Shown here in pieces: positions 1 through 4,935 of a stretch of 6,288 bases of DNA (position 1 is its first letter; each line of letters opens with the position of its first letter). The notes under the pieces are model-generated. The model did not search any database. It saw only the letters and a program-made list of their open reading frames with translations, and had not been told where the DNA came from. Origin of the DNA: JAXGQD01 sp964574395 (lineage in GTDB: Bacteria > Bacillota > Clostridia > Saccharofermentanales > Fastidiosipilaceae); NCBI GenBank assembly GCA_964574395.1, contig CAZNNL010000077.1, positions 1 through 6,288 on the forward strand, read 5' to 3'. The translations under genes were made by a program, and so were the position numbers.

Positions 1-1
1 C

Positions 2-451
2 AACGGGGGTGTGATCTGGATTGCGGTTGGCGTGCTACTGTTATTCTTCAAAAAATACCGCGGAACTGGCATAAAAGTTTTGCTCGCGCTATTGGGTGTT
101 TTGATCGTTTACAACTGGGGCCTAAAGGTTTGGGTGGGCCGCTTGAGGCCATTTCAGATTGACCCTAGTATCCAGTTAATCATCAAAGAGCCAAGTGAAT
201 TTTCATTTCCCTCAGGACACACAACATCTTCAATGGCTGCGGCCACAGTGTTGTGGCTAGAAAAAGTACCGCTACGCTATGCCGCCCTGGTACTTGCGCT
301 CTTGATATCCTTTTCACGCCTTTATCTGCTCGTTCATTTCCCCTCGGACGTATTCGCGGGTCTGATTTTAGGTGCACTAATGGGGTGGTTGCTTGTGTTT
401 TCGGTGAATTCTTTCCAAAACAAATTTGTCGCTAAACCAACACAGTCTTGA
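2..451 (+). CDS. PAP2-family membrane phosphatase (BcrC-like), 5' end outside window
   Basis: This is the C-terminal part of a type 2 phosphatidic acid phosphatase (PAP2) family membrane protein. The three family motifs are all present. Counting from a GTG codon at 11, they are K39-x6-R46-P47 (KVWVGRLRP), P67-S68-G69-H70, and S102-R103-x5-H109-x3-D113 (SRLYLLVHFPSD). In this family the histidine of the third motif is the phosphohistidine nucleophile and the PSGH histidine is the acid. Hydrophobic stretches flank the motifs (about residues 2-13, 22-36, 75-83, 91-101, 115-131). The frame is open to the left edge (codons from position 2), and family members are usually near 180-220 residues, so the first membrane segment probably lies outside the window and the GTG at 11 is not the true start. 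The likely substrate is undecaprenyl pyrophosphate (lipid carrier recycling, bacitracin tolerance); another lipid phosphate is possible. Stop TGA at 449-451. The family call is firm, the substrate is inferred. Confidence 0.9.
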   Translation, partial: NGGVIWIAVGVLLLFFKKYRGTGIKVLLALLGVLIVYNWGLKVWVGRLRPFQIDPSIQLIIKEPSEFSFPSGHTTSSMAAATVLWLEKVPLRYAALVLALLISFSRLYLLVHFPSDVFAGLILGALMGWLLVFSVNSFQNKFVAKPTQS

Positions 452-473
452 TTTTCGTTCAAACTAAATAATA

Positions 474-495
474 TTGGCAAAAAAACAACCTGTGC
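474..495 (-). repeat. 22-bp repeat unit 1 (degenerate)
   Basis: On the plus strand this begins TTGGCAAAAAAACAACC. It differs from the consensus at about five of 22 positions. It is the outermost unit on the left and lies 22 bases after the PAP2 stop codon. Confidence 0.45.
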
Positions 496-524
496 GACGA
501 AACACAGAGAGCAGCCCTTGAAAA

Positions 525-546
525 TTGACAAATAATCAACTTGTGC
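525..546 (-). repeat. 22-bp repeat unit 2 (consensus-like)
   Basis: Plus strand reads TTGACAAATAATCAACTTGT followed by GC. It is the inverted partner of the unit at 641-662, with a single mismatch. The start lies 51 bases after that of unit 1. Confidence 0.75.
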
Positions 547-590
547 GAAAGAAAAGGGCCCTTAAAGCCTGTAATTCTTGCAAATCCGGC

Positions 591-612
591 ATACAAGTTG
601 TTTTTTTGACGA
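591..612 (+). repeat. 22-bp repeat unit 3 (degenerate)
   Basis: Reads ATACAAGTTGTTTTTTTGAC followed by GA. It keeps the TACAAGTTG block and the T-rich centre and matches the consensus at about 17 of 22 positions. Its start lies 50 bases before that of unit 4, close to the 51-base step between units 1 and 2. Confidence 0.45.
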
Positions 613-640
613 AAATTACCTTCAAAAGCAATTTTTTGGC

Positions 641-662
641 GTACAAGTTGATTATTTGTCAA
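641..662 (+). repeat. 22-bp repeat unit 4 (consensus-like)
   Basis: Reads GTACAAGTTGATTATTTGTC followed by AA, then CAG. It is repeated directly 29 bases further on with one change (G to A at the tenth base). Confidence 0.8.
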
Positions 663-669
663 CAGAATC

Positions 670-691
670 GTACAAGTTAATTATTTGTCAA
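670..691 (+). repeat. 22-bp repeat unit 5 (consensus-like, outermost right)
   Basis: Reads GTACAAGTTAATTATTTGTC followed by AA, then CAG. It is a direct repeat of unit 4. If the block is a mobile element relic, its right boundary would be the CA at 692-693. It lies about 70 bases beyond the stop codon of the ABC ATPase gene. Confidence 0.8.
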
Positions 692-762
692 CAGCGACCT
701 GGTGCCAGATAGCGGCCCTCCACAAAGCACCGCTTCACCGACAAACGCCACCAAACCAAACC

Positions 763-1542
763 CTAAACGCTGGCGATTTTGGCCAAGAATTGCTTGGTGC
801 GCTCCTCGTTTGTGTGGTTGAAAATTTCGTCAGGGGTGCCTGCTTCGATGATGACGCCGCGATCGATGAAGATAACGTAGTCAGCAACTTCTTCGGCGAA
901 ACGCATCTCGTGGGTAACGACTAGCATGGTCATTTTTTCTTTTGCTAAATCCCTGATGACGCGTAAAACTTCCCCGGTTAATTCAGGATCAAGCGCGGAA
1001 GTAGGTTCATCAAAACACAAAATAGCAGGATTTAAGGCCAACGCCCGAGCTATGGAAACGCGCTGCTGTTGACCGCCTGAAAGTTGAAAAGGGTAGGCGG
1101 AAGCTTTTTCCGACAAACCCAATTTCTCCAACAGCGACAAGGCATTAGTTTTGGCGAATTCCTTACCTTGCTTAAGCACTTGCACCGGTGCTTCCATCAG
1201 ATTTTCAAGGATGGTGAGATGAGGAAAAAGATTAAAATTTTGGAAAACTAGTCCAAGCTTAAGTTGTACCGATTTTTGGACTTGGCTGTTAGCGTAAACG
1301 GCTTTGCCACTGGCGTCATTCTCGACCAAGGTCTCGCCACAAACGTTGATGAAACCCGAATCGATGCGCTCTAGCTGAGTAATACAACGTAGCAAAGTCG
1401 ATTTTCCAGAACCGGAAGGCCCAATAATAGCGACAACTTCACCACGCTTTACTTCGAACGAAATGTCCTTCAGCACCTCAAGGGTGGCGAATTGTTTTTG
1501 CACATTTTTTACGATAAGCATGTCTTCTAAATTATCCATCAT
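763..1542 (-). CDS. Polar amino acid ABC transporter ATP-binding protein (GlnQ/HisP-type)
   Basis: The cytoplasmic ATPase subunit that drives import by the permease encoded just upstream. All nucleotide-binding motifs are intact in the 259-residue reading: Walker A GPSGSGKST (41-49), Q-loop Q101 within FQNFNLFPH, ABC signature LSGGQQQR (154-161), Walker B ILCFDEP (174-180, catalytic E179), D-loop SALD (182-185) and H-loop H211. Length and motif wording fit the polar amino acid (PAAT) ATPases of about 240-250 residues. The start is uncertain. ATGs at 1542 and 1539 sit one and four bases after an AAGGTG, while the ATG at 1521 (MLIVKNV) would give the usual family N-terminus and has a weak AGAAG before it. 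The gene is last in the operon, 41 bases after the permease stop. No clear terminator follows; the 22-bp repeat block begins about 70 bases on. The function is firm; the exact amino acid substrate cannot be read from this subunit. Confidence 0.95.
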   Translation of the reverse strand: MMDNLEDMLIVKNVQKQFATLEVLKDISFEVKRGEVVAIIGPSGSGKSTLLRCITQLERIDSGFINVCGETLVENDASGKAVYANSQVQKSVQLKLGLVFQNFNLFPHLTILENLMEAPVQVLKQGKEFAKTNALSLLEKLGLSEKASAYPFQLSGGQQQRVSIARALALNPAILCFDEPTSALDPELTGEVLRVIRDLAKEKMTMLVVTHEMRFAEEVADYVIFIDRGVIIEAGTPDEIFNHTNEERTKQFLAKIASV

Positions 1543-1583
1543 TCACCTTACGAAACGTCATGATACTGGCAAAACCAAGCCCC

Positions 1584-2240
1584 CTACGAAGCATAATAAT
1601 TAAGCCTTTTCTCGATGCGATTGACCACCAAATTCACGATGCCATTCATCAAAAGGTAAAAACCTAGAGCAACTACAATAGGAATCATGCTAGAGGTGCG
1701 ATTCATGTGGTTTTGCGCAACCCGCATCAGTTCGATTATGCCAATAACTGTAGCCAGGGCTGTATCTTTTACCAGCGTCATAAACTCATTACCCATGGAG
1801 GGCATGATGCGTTTTATGGTTTGTGGCAAAACGATACGAACAAACGTACGCCCCTTAGAAAGCCCCAAAACCTTGGCTGCCTCATACTGTCCACGTGGAA
1901 TAGATTCAATTCCACTCCTATAAATTTCTGAGAAATATGCAGCATAGTTTATTGCGAAAGCGACACAAGCTGCAGTGAAGCGATCAAAGCCTGTGATGCC
2001 AAACTGAATCGAGGGGAAGTACATCACAAAAATCAGTTGCAACATCAAAGGCGTTCCGCGAATGATGTATTGGAACAAGGCGATAAAGCGACTTAAGGCT
2101 TTAATCTTTGACATGCGTCCAAAGGCAATGACGAGTCCTAAAGGTAGCGAAAAAAGCAGGGTAATAAAGAAGAGCTTTAACGCTACCCACGTGCCGTCTA
2201 AAAAGGCGGGAAGTAAAACTAATATTTCATCCCAAGTCAT
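1584..2240 (-). CDS. Polar amino acid ABC transporter permease (HisM/GlnP-type)
   Basis: An integral membrane subunit of 218 residues, probably acting as a homodimer because no second permease is encoded here. Hydrophobic segments lie at about 18-40, 53-75, 87-107, 150-170 and 185-207, giving the five-helix layout of this family. Family marks are the RGTPLM motif (61-66) and the cytoplasmic EAA coupling loop, which starts EAAKVLGLSKG at 120 and ends in IVLP at 136-139 and docks onto the ATPase. The start ATG at 2240-2238 gives the expected N-terminus directly before the first helix. The ribosome binding site is poor (GGGAT at 2250-2246, five bases away), so translation may depend on the upstream gene. 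It lies 60 bases after the binding-protein stop and 41 bases before the ATPase gene, in the common order binding protein, permease, ATPase. Confidence 0.95.
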   Translation of the reverse strand: MTWDEILVLLPAFLDGTWVALKLFFITLLFSLPLGLVIAFGRMSKIKALSRFIALFQYIIRGTPLMLQLIFVMYFPSIQFGITGFDRFTAACVAFAINYAAYFSEIYRSGIESIPRGQYEAAKVLGLSKGRTFVRIVLPQTIKRIMPSMGNEFMTLVKDTALATVIGIIELMRVAQNHMNRTSSMIPIVVALGFYLLMNGIVNLVVNRIEKRLNYYAS

Positions 2241-2300
2241 CTTTTATCCCGTTCTGTTTGTGAATCATCATTGCCAGTGTAAAACAAATCTTCTATCGAT

Positions 2301-3179
2301 TTAGTAGATGGTGACGTCAGAGCCAAACCACTCAGTCGCGATTTCGCTTAATTTACCATCTTCTTTCATGGCTGTGAGCGTTTCTTCAATTTTGTCTTTA
2401 AGTGCTACTTCACCTTTGCGGAAACCGATTACGTAGGTTTCAGGTGCAAGGGATTGGTCAAGCATTATATAGTCAGCGGGATTTTTCTGCTGAGCGATAT
2501 AGTATTCACCGACGACCTTGTCTACGAGAAGCCCATCGCTGCTACCGGATTGAATGTCTAAAAAGGCTGTAACGTTGTCTTTGAAAGGCACAACTTCGGC
2601 TAGTGAGGCTTTGAAATCAGCAGCTGCATCGAGTGCTTCTTCTGCGGAGGATTCTTCTTGGAGAGCGAGCTTTTTGCCAGACATACCTGCTAGATCTGTA
2701 ATGCCTGAATTAGCCATGACAATAACGATTTGGTCGTTTGCGAGGTAAGCTTTGGAGAGTGTGTTTTCCTTGTTACGTTCTTCGGTGTAGCTATAGCCAT
2801 TCCAGAGTACGTCAACGTTGCCGGCCTCAAGCTCATTTTGTTTCATCTTCCAATCAATCGGGAGTAGTTCTAGCTCAAGTTCCAGGCGTTTGGCTACTTC
2901 CTTGGCGAGGTCAATATCGAAACCAACGATGTCATTTTTTGCATCGCGGAAGCCCATAGGCGGGAAGTTGTCGTCTAAACCCATGATGAGTTTACCTGCA
3001 GTCTGCACTTTTTCCCATGACTGGTCAGCTTCGGCTCCAGCTGCTTCGGTAGCAGTTTCGGCGGCTGCACTTGTTTCGGCAGCGGCAGTGCTCGCTGTTG
3101 TTGCTTGACCGCCACAAGCAGCCAGGCCAAAAACGGCAGTTAGGCAGAACGCTGTTGCGAGGGCAATTATTTTTTTCAT
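2301..3179 (-). CDS. Amino acid ABC transporter solute-binding lipoprotein (SBP_bac_3 family)
   Basis: The extracytoplasmic receptor of the importer. Residues 1-22 form a lipoprotein signal peptide: two lysines, a hydrophobic core, then the lipobox L19-A20-A21-C22 with lipidated Cys22. A low-complexity Ala/Thr/Ser/Glu linker (about 25-52) tethers the domain to the membrane and accounts for a length of 292, somewhat above the family norm. The SBP_bac_3 domain runs from about 57 to 290. Its family signature is GFDIDLAKEVAKRL (86-99), followed by the DVLWNGYSYTEER block (123-135). The WNG wording recalls Bacillota polar or sulfur amino acid binders, but the ligand cannot be fixed from sequence. 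AAGGAGA at 3193-3187 sits seven bases before the ATG and decides the start. It is first in the operon and divergent from the C39-like gene. The Ala/Glu-rich linker makes long spurious frames on the other strand. Confidence 0.95.
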   Translation of the reverse strand: MKKIIALATAFCLTAVFGLAACGGQATTASTAAAETSAAAETATEAAGAEADQSWEKVQTAGKLIMGLDDNFPPMGFRDAKNDIVGFDIDLAKEVAKRLELELELLPIDWKMKQNELEAGNVDVLWNGYSYTEERNKENTLSKAYLANDQIVIVMANSGITDLAGMSGKKLALQEESSAEEALDAAADFKASLAEVVPFKDNVTAFLDIQSGSSDGLLVDKVVGEYYIAQQKNPADYIMLDQSLAPETYVIGFRKGEVALKDKIEETLTAMKEDGKLSEIATEWFGSDVTIY

Positions 3180-3186
3180 CTTTAAG

Positions 3187-3193
3187 TCTCCTT
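3187..3193 (-). promoter_or_regulatory. Strong ribosome binding site of the binding-protein gene
   Basis: The minus strand reads AAGGAGA seven bases before the ATG at 3179, the best Shine-Dalgarno sequence of the ABC operon. It would allow the binding protein to be made in excess over the permease, whose own site is poor. It abuts the stop codon of the short open frame at 3276-3193. Confidence 0.85.
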
Positions 3194-3215
3194 CAAATTC
3201 TTTCCTTTACTTTTC

Positions 3216-3227
3216 CTAAAGCTTTAG
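3216..3227. promoter_or_regulatory. 12-bp perfect palindrome in ABC operon leader
   Basis: CTAAAGCTTTAG is its own reverse complement and lies 37 bases upstream of the binding-protein ATG. It could be an operator half of a pair with the palindrome at 3237-3252. A 12-bp palindrome can occur by chance, so the role is open. Confidence 0.25.
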
Positions 3228-3236
3228 CGAGATCCG

Positions 3237-3252
3237 AAGCAGCAAGCTGCTT
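3237..3252. promoter_or_regulatory. Near-palindrome AAGCAGC-AA-GCTGCTT in ABC operon leader
   Basis: Two 7-bp arms separated by two bases. On the minus-strand transcript this can fold as a six-pair stem with a CUUG loop, extended by two G-C pairs beyond an A/C mismatch (CCA...CGG). No U-run follows, so it is not an intrinsic terminator. It lies between the candidate promoter and the ribosome binding site, fitting an operator for a repressor or a small RNA hairpin. Confidence 0.3.
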
Positions 3253-3271
3253 TGGCCCGTAGAGCTTTTGC

Positions 3272-3300
3272 ATCATACTACAATACACTAGTTTGGTAAA
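3272..3300 (-). promoter_or_regulatory. Candidate sigma-70-type promoter of the ABC operon
   Basis: On the minus strand a -35 of TTTACC (3300-3295), a 17-base spacer and a -10 of TATGAT (3277-3272). The -10 is one base off consensus and the spacing is ideal; the -35 matches four of six. Transcription would start near 3265 and leave a leader of about 85 bases holding both palindromes. Confidence 0.5.
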
Positions 3301-3315
3301 GTGAAAACCTCATGC

Positions 3316-3343
3316 TTGATATTAGTTAAGAAACAATAATAAT
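3316..3343 (+). promoter_or_regulatory. Candidate promoter of the C39-like/esterase pair
   Basis: A -35 of TTGATA (3316-3321), 16-base spacer and -10 of AATAAT (3338-3343), five of six matches in each box, although the first -10 base is wrong. This is the best pair found between 3300 and 3440. It would give an untranslated leader of about 105 bases in which no convincing structure is visible. Confidence 0.35.
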
Positions 3344-3454
3344 TGTGGAAGAAATAAGATAAGAACGATAGAATAGCACGTGAATCCGTTTTGCCAGAAA
3401 GATTAAAAATCAGTGCAGCCGTGATTGAAATATGTGACAAAGGAAATCTAAAAA

Positions 3455-4075
3455 TTGAAAACACCATTACGTTACCAAATTTCTGAGTTTGACTGTGGGC
3501 CGACCACTTTGCTGAACGCAATTAGTTTTCTGTTTGAACGTGAGCAAGTACCTGCTGCTTTAGTGCGCAACATCATGCTTTATAGTCTAGATTGCTATAA
3601 CCATTTAGGCGAAGAGGGGAAGCATGGCACGTCAACCATGGCAATGATGTTTCTGAGCAATTGGATAAATCAGTTTGCGCCCACGCATAGATTGTCCGTG
3701 ACTTGCCGTTACCTAAGAGGATCACAAGTTAAGTTCGGTGAGTTAAGTGAAATTAATGATGCGCTGATGCGTGGCGGTGTGGTCGTGGCACGTGTTTGGG
3801 ACGAAGTCGAGCATTATGTGCTGATGACGGGTATGGACGAGGAGATGGTACAAATTTTTGATCCGTTTTTTCAGTTGGAGCCTTTTGCCGAAGAAGAAAT
3901 TACCATTGTTGAAGATCAACCATTTTCGTACAATCGTATCGTTCCCAAAGCGTTTTTTAATTCTTCAAGCCTTACAACATATGCGTTAGGCTTACCAGAA
4001 CATCGCGAAGCCGTCTTAATCTTTAACGAGACGACGAAATTATCACCCGAACGCACGATTGAATATTTTATCTAG
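3455..4075 (+). CDS. Stand-alone C39/papain-like cysteine peptidase-family protein
   Basis: A 206-residue protein with the landmarks of the C39-like (papain-fold) family. Q8 (oxyanion position) comes six residues before C14 in FDCGPTT, H120 lies in EHYVLMTG and D136 in IFDPFF, a plausible Cys-His-Asp triad in the correct order and spacing. C39 domains are best known for cutting double-glycine leaders inside ABC exporters, but this protein has no ATPase or membrane domain and no signal peptide, so it should act in the cytoplasm. It may be a peptidase, an amide hydrolase or an acyl/peptidyl transferase. The start is TTG at 3455. An in-frame TAA at 3449-3451 rules out a longer form, the next ATG (codon 41) would lose Q8 and C14, and AAAGGA at 3439-3444 supports the TTG. 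The stop overlaps the ribosome binding site of the esterase gene, so the two are surely co-translated. The family is fairly firm, the substrate unknown. Confidence 0.8.
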   Translation: MKTPLRYQISEFDCGPTTLLNAISFLFEREQVPAALVRNIMLYSLDCYNHLGEEGKHGTSTMAMMFLSNWINQFAPTHRLSVTCRYLRGSQVKFGELSEINDALMRGGVVVARVWDEVEHYVLMTGMDEEMVQIFDPFFQLEPFAEEEITIVEDQPFSYNRIVPKAFFNSSSLTTYALGLPEHREAVLIFNETTKLSPERTIEYFI

Positions 4076-4078
4076 GAG
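4074..4078 (+). promoter_or_regulatory. Ribosome binding site overlapping upstream stop codon
   Basis: AGGAG shares its first two bases with the TAG stop of the C39-like gene and lies six bases before the esterase ATG. This layout indicates translational coupling of the two products. Confidence 0.85.
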
Positions 4079-4084
4079 CTTACG

Positions 4085-4828
4085 ATGCACAAAGAAGAAA
4101 AACATTTTTATAGTGCGATTTTGGCAAAAGACATGCACTACAACGTCTACGGACACGCGGGTAAACCCTGTTTGATTTTCCCTTCGCAAGACGGCATGCA
4201 CGCTGACTTCGAAGCTTGGGGAATGGTTGAGACCGTACGCCCATGGATTGAAGCTGGAAGAATTCGCCTTTTTACAATAGATACCGTTGATAAAGAATCA
4301 TGGTCCAATAAATCGGCCCCTTTGCATGAACGTACTGCTCGTCAAGAGGCATACTACAGGCACGTGGCGGAAGAATTCGCGCCAATGATTGCTCAATATG
4401 ACGGTGGCTTTCAAAAGATTTTGACAAGTGGCTGTAGCTTAGGCGGAACGCATGCGGCTTTAGCGCTGCTACGTTGTCCGCAACTTTTTGATGCCTGTAT
4501 TTCGATTTCACCTTGCCTTGATGCCCGCGTAATATTCGAGGGACAAATGGACGAGACTCTGTATATGAGCTCTCCTGTAGATTTTATCGCCGGCATGGAA
4601 TGGTATCACCCTTATCTAGATTATTATCGCAATTCCGCCATGCATGTGGTCATTGGACAAGGTGCTTGGGAAGGGGACTTATTACCTGGTGTACGTGAAA
4701 CTGACCGACTGCTAGCCGAAAGGGATGCAGGCGCGTGGTTTGATTATTGGGGCTATGATGTGGCACATGACTGGCCTTGGTGGCGCAAAATGTTGCCCTA
4801 CCACATGAACAGCATTCTGCCACTGTAA
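4085..4828 (+). CDS. Putative esterase, alpha/beta-hydrolase fold (esterase D/Fes-like family)
   Basis: A 247-residue cytoplasmic protein without signal peptide or membrane segment. The nucleophile elbow is G116-C117-S118-L119-G120 (GxSxG, Ser118). The C-terminal AHDWPWWRKMLPY block (227-239) carries the likely catalytic His228 and matches the HDWxxWR wording common in the putative-esterase family (PF00756). The acid may be E196 or D198 in GQGAWEGD, but this is less certain. Other family-like features are the N-terminal strand and turn GKPCLIFPSQDG (26-37) and the SPCLD segment after the elbow (142-146). Related proteins hydrolyse acyl esters such as S-formylglutathione or siderophore esters, and some are acyltransferases. 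The substrate here is unknown. It follows the C39-like gene with a nine-base gap and a shared ribosome binding site, and precedes the ATP-grasp gene by 107 bases. The protein is unusually rich in Trp, Tyr and His. Confidence 0.85.
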   Translation: MHKEEKHFYSAILAKDMHYNVYGHAGKPCLIFPSQDGMHADFEAWGMVETVRPWIEAGRIRLFTIDTVDKESWSNKSAPLHERTARQEAYYRHVAEEFAPMIAQYDGGFQKILTSGCSLGGTHAALALLRCPQLFDACISISPCLDARVIFEGQMDETLYMSSPVDFIAGMEWYHPYLDYYRNSAMHVVIGQGAWEGDLLPGVRETDRLLAERDAGAWFDYWGYDVAHDWPWWRKMLPYHMNSILPL

Positions 4829-4881
4829 ATTTTTATACGCTTTTCTCCCAATTTTAAAAAAATCGCTATTTTTCTTAATCC

Positions 4882-4904
4882 TTGACCTACAAATAATATA
4901 TAAT
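4882..4904 (+). promoter_or_regulatory. Promoter-like AT-rich region before the ATP-grasp gene
   Basis: TATAAT (4899-4904) is a perfect -10 box inside an AT-rich run, and TTGACC (4882-4887) is five of six for a -35. The spacer is only 11 bases, too short for ordinary sigma-70 use. Either the -10 works with a poor -35 further upstream (TTAATC at 4875-4880, 18-base spacer), or the TTGACC pairs with something else. A promoter here is likely, its exact boxes are not settled. Confidence 0.45.
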
Positions 4905-4924
4905 ATGCGGAAAAGAAAATTTGC

Positions 4925-4929
4925 GGAGG
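4925..4929 (+). promoter_or_regulatory. Ribosome binding site deciding the ATP-grasp start
   Basis: GGAGG lies six bases before the ATG at 4936. It overlaps any translation beginning at the in-frame TTG at 4921, which has no site of its own, so the ATG is the true start. Confidence 0.85.
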
Positions 4930-4935
4930 AAAGCC

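Larger units (their letters stand above)
474..694. repeat. Cluster of five 22-bp repeats in opposed orientation; possible IS-end relic or MITE
   Basis: The gap between the PAP2 gene and the ABC ATPase gene holds five copies of one 22-bp unit, core TTGACAAATAATCAACTTGT. Two are in that orientation (474-495, 525-546) and three are its reverse complement (591-612, 641-662, 670-691). The copies at 525 and 641 agree at 21 of 22 positions as an inverted pair. The copies at 641 and 670 agree at 24 of 25 positions when the trailing CAG is included. The copies at 474 and 591 are degenerate (about 17 of 22). TTGACA ends face outward on both sides, and the right boundary reads TGTCAACA (to 693), giving the ...CA-3' end typical of several transposon families. 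IS21-family ends are known to carry multiple internal repeats, so this may be a core-deleted IS or a small non-autonomous element. No clean TG at the left end and no target duplication were found. It may instead be an array of protein binding sites. Confidence 0.6.
3193..3276 (-). other. Possible 27-codon leader ORF or gene-tail remnant upstream of the ABC operon
   Basis: On the minus strand an ATG-ATG start at 3276 opens a frame of 27 codons that ends in TGA at 3195-3193, directly at the AAGGAGA of the binding-protein gene. The C-terminal part reads KQLAASDLAKALGKVKERI, an Ala/Leu/Lys helix-like composition that resembles real protein. The frame is open further back to a TGA at 3312-3310. 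No ribosome binding site precedes the ATGs, and the candidate promoter's -10 box overlaps them, so the ORF and that promoter cannot both be right as drawn. It could be a leader peptide coupled to the transporter, the tail of a lost gene, or chance. No function is assigned. Confidence 0.2.

Noticed and set aside
525..553. TTGACA of the repeat units as -35 promoter boxes
   Set aside because: No -10-like hexamer occurs about 17 bases downstream of the TTGACA in the units checked, on either strand.
554..563. AAGGGCCCTT palindrome within the repeat block
   Set aside because: It is a 10-bp palindrome without a T-run or partner site. It is not centred between the inverted repeat units, so no role could be supported.
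459..662. Minus-strand frame of 67 codons through the repeat block
   Set aside because: It consists largely of translated repeat sequence, has no recognisable domain, and reads through degenerate repeat units.
685..924. Plus-strand frame of 79 codons antisense to the 3' end of the ATPase gene
   Set aside because: It is a shadow of the ATPase coding strand; the ATPase has full motif support.
1533..1562. Nine-codon frame (ATGACGTTTCGTAAGG...) in the permease-ATPase gap
   Set aside because: It has no ribosome binding site, it overlaps the ATPase start, and a frame this short is expected by chance.
2818..3108. Ser/Ala-rich plus-strand open frame of 96 codons
   Set aside because: It is antisense to the binding-protein gene, and its low-complexity Ser/Ala content is the mirror of the lipoprotein's Ala/Glu/Thr linker. 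It has no credible start signal.
3288..3521. Minus-strand frame of 77 codons spanning the divergent intergenic region
   Set aside because: It overlaps the start of the well-supported C39-like gene, has a composition unlike its neighbours (many Ser, Phe and His) and no clear ribosome binding site.
4858..4873. AAAAAT-CGCT-ATTTTT as an intrinsic terminator after the esterase gene
   Set aside because: The stem is made only of A-T pairs and six pairs long, too weak to call a terminator in an AT-rich gap.
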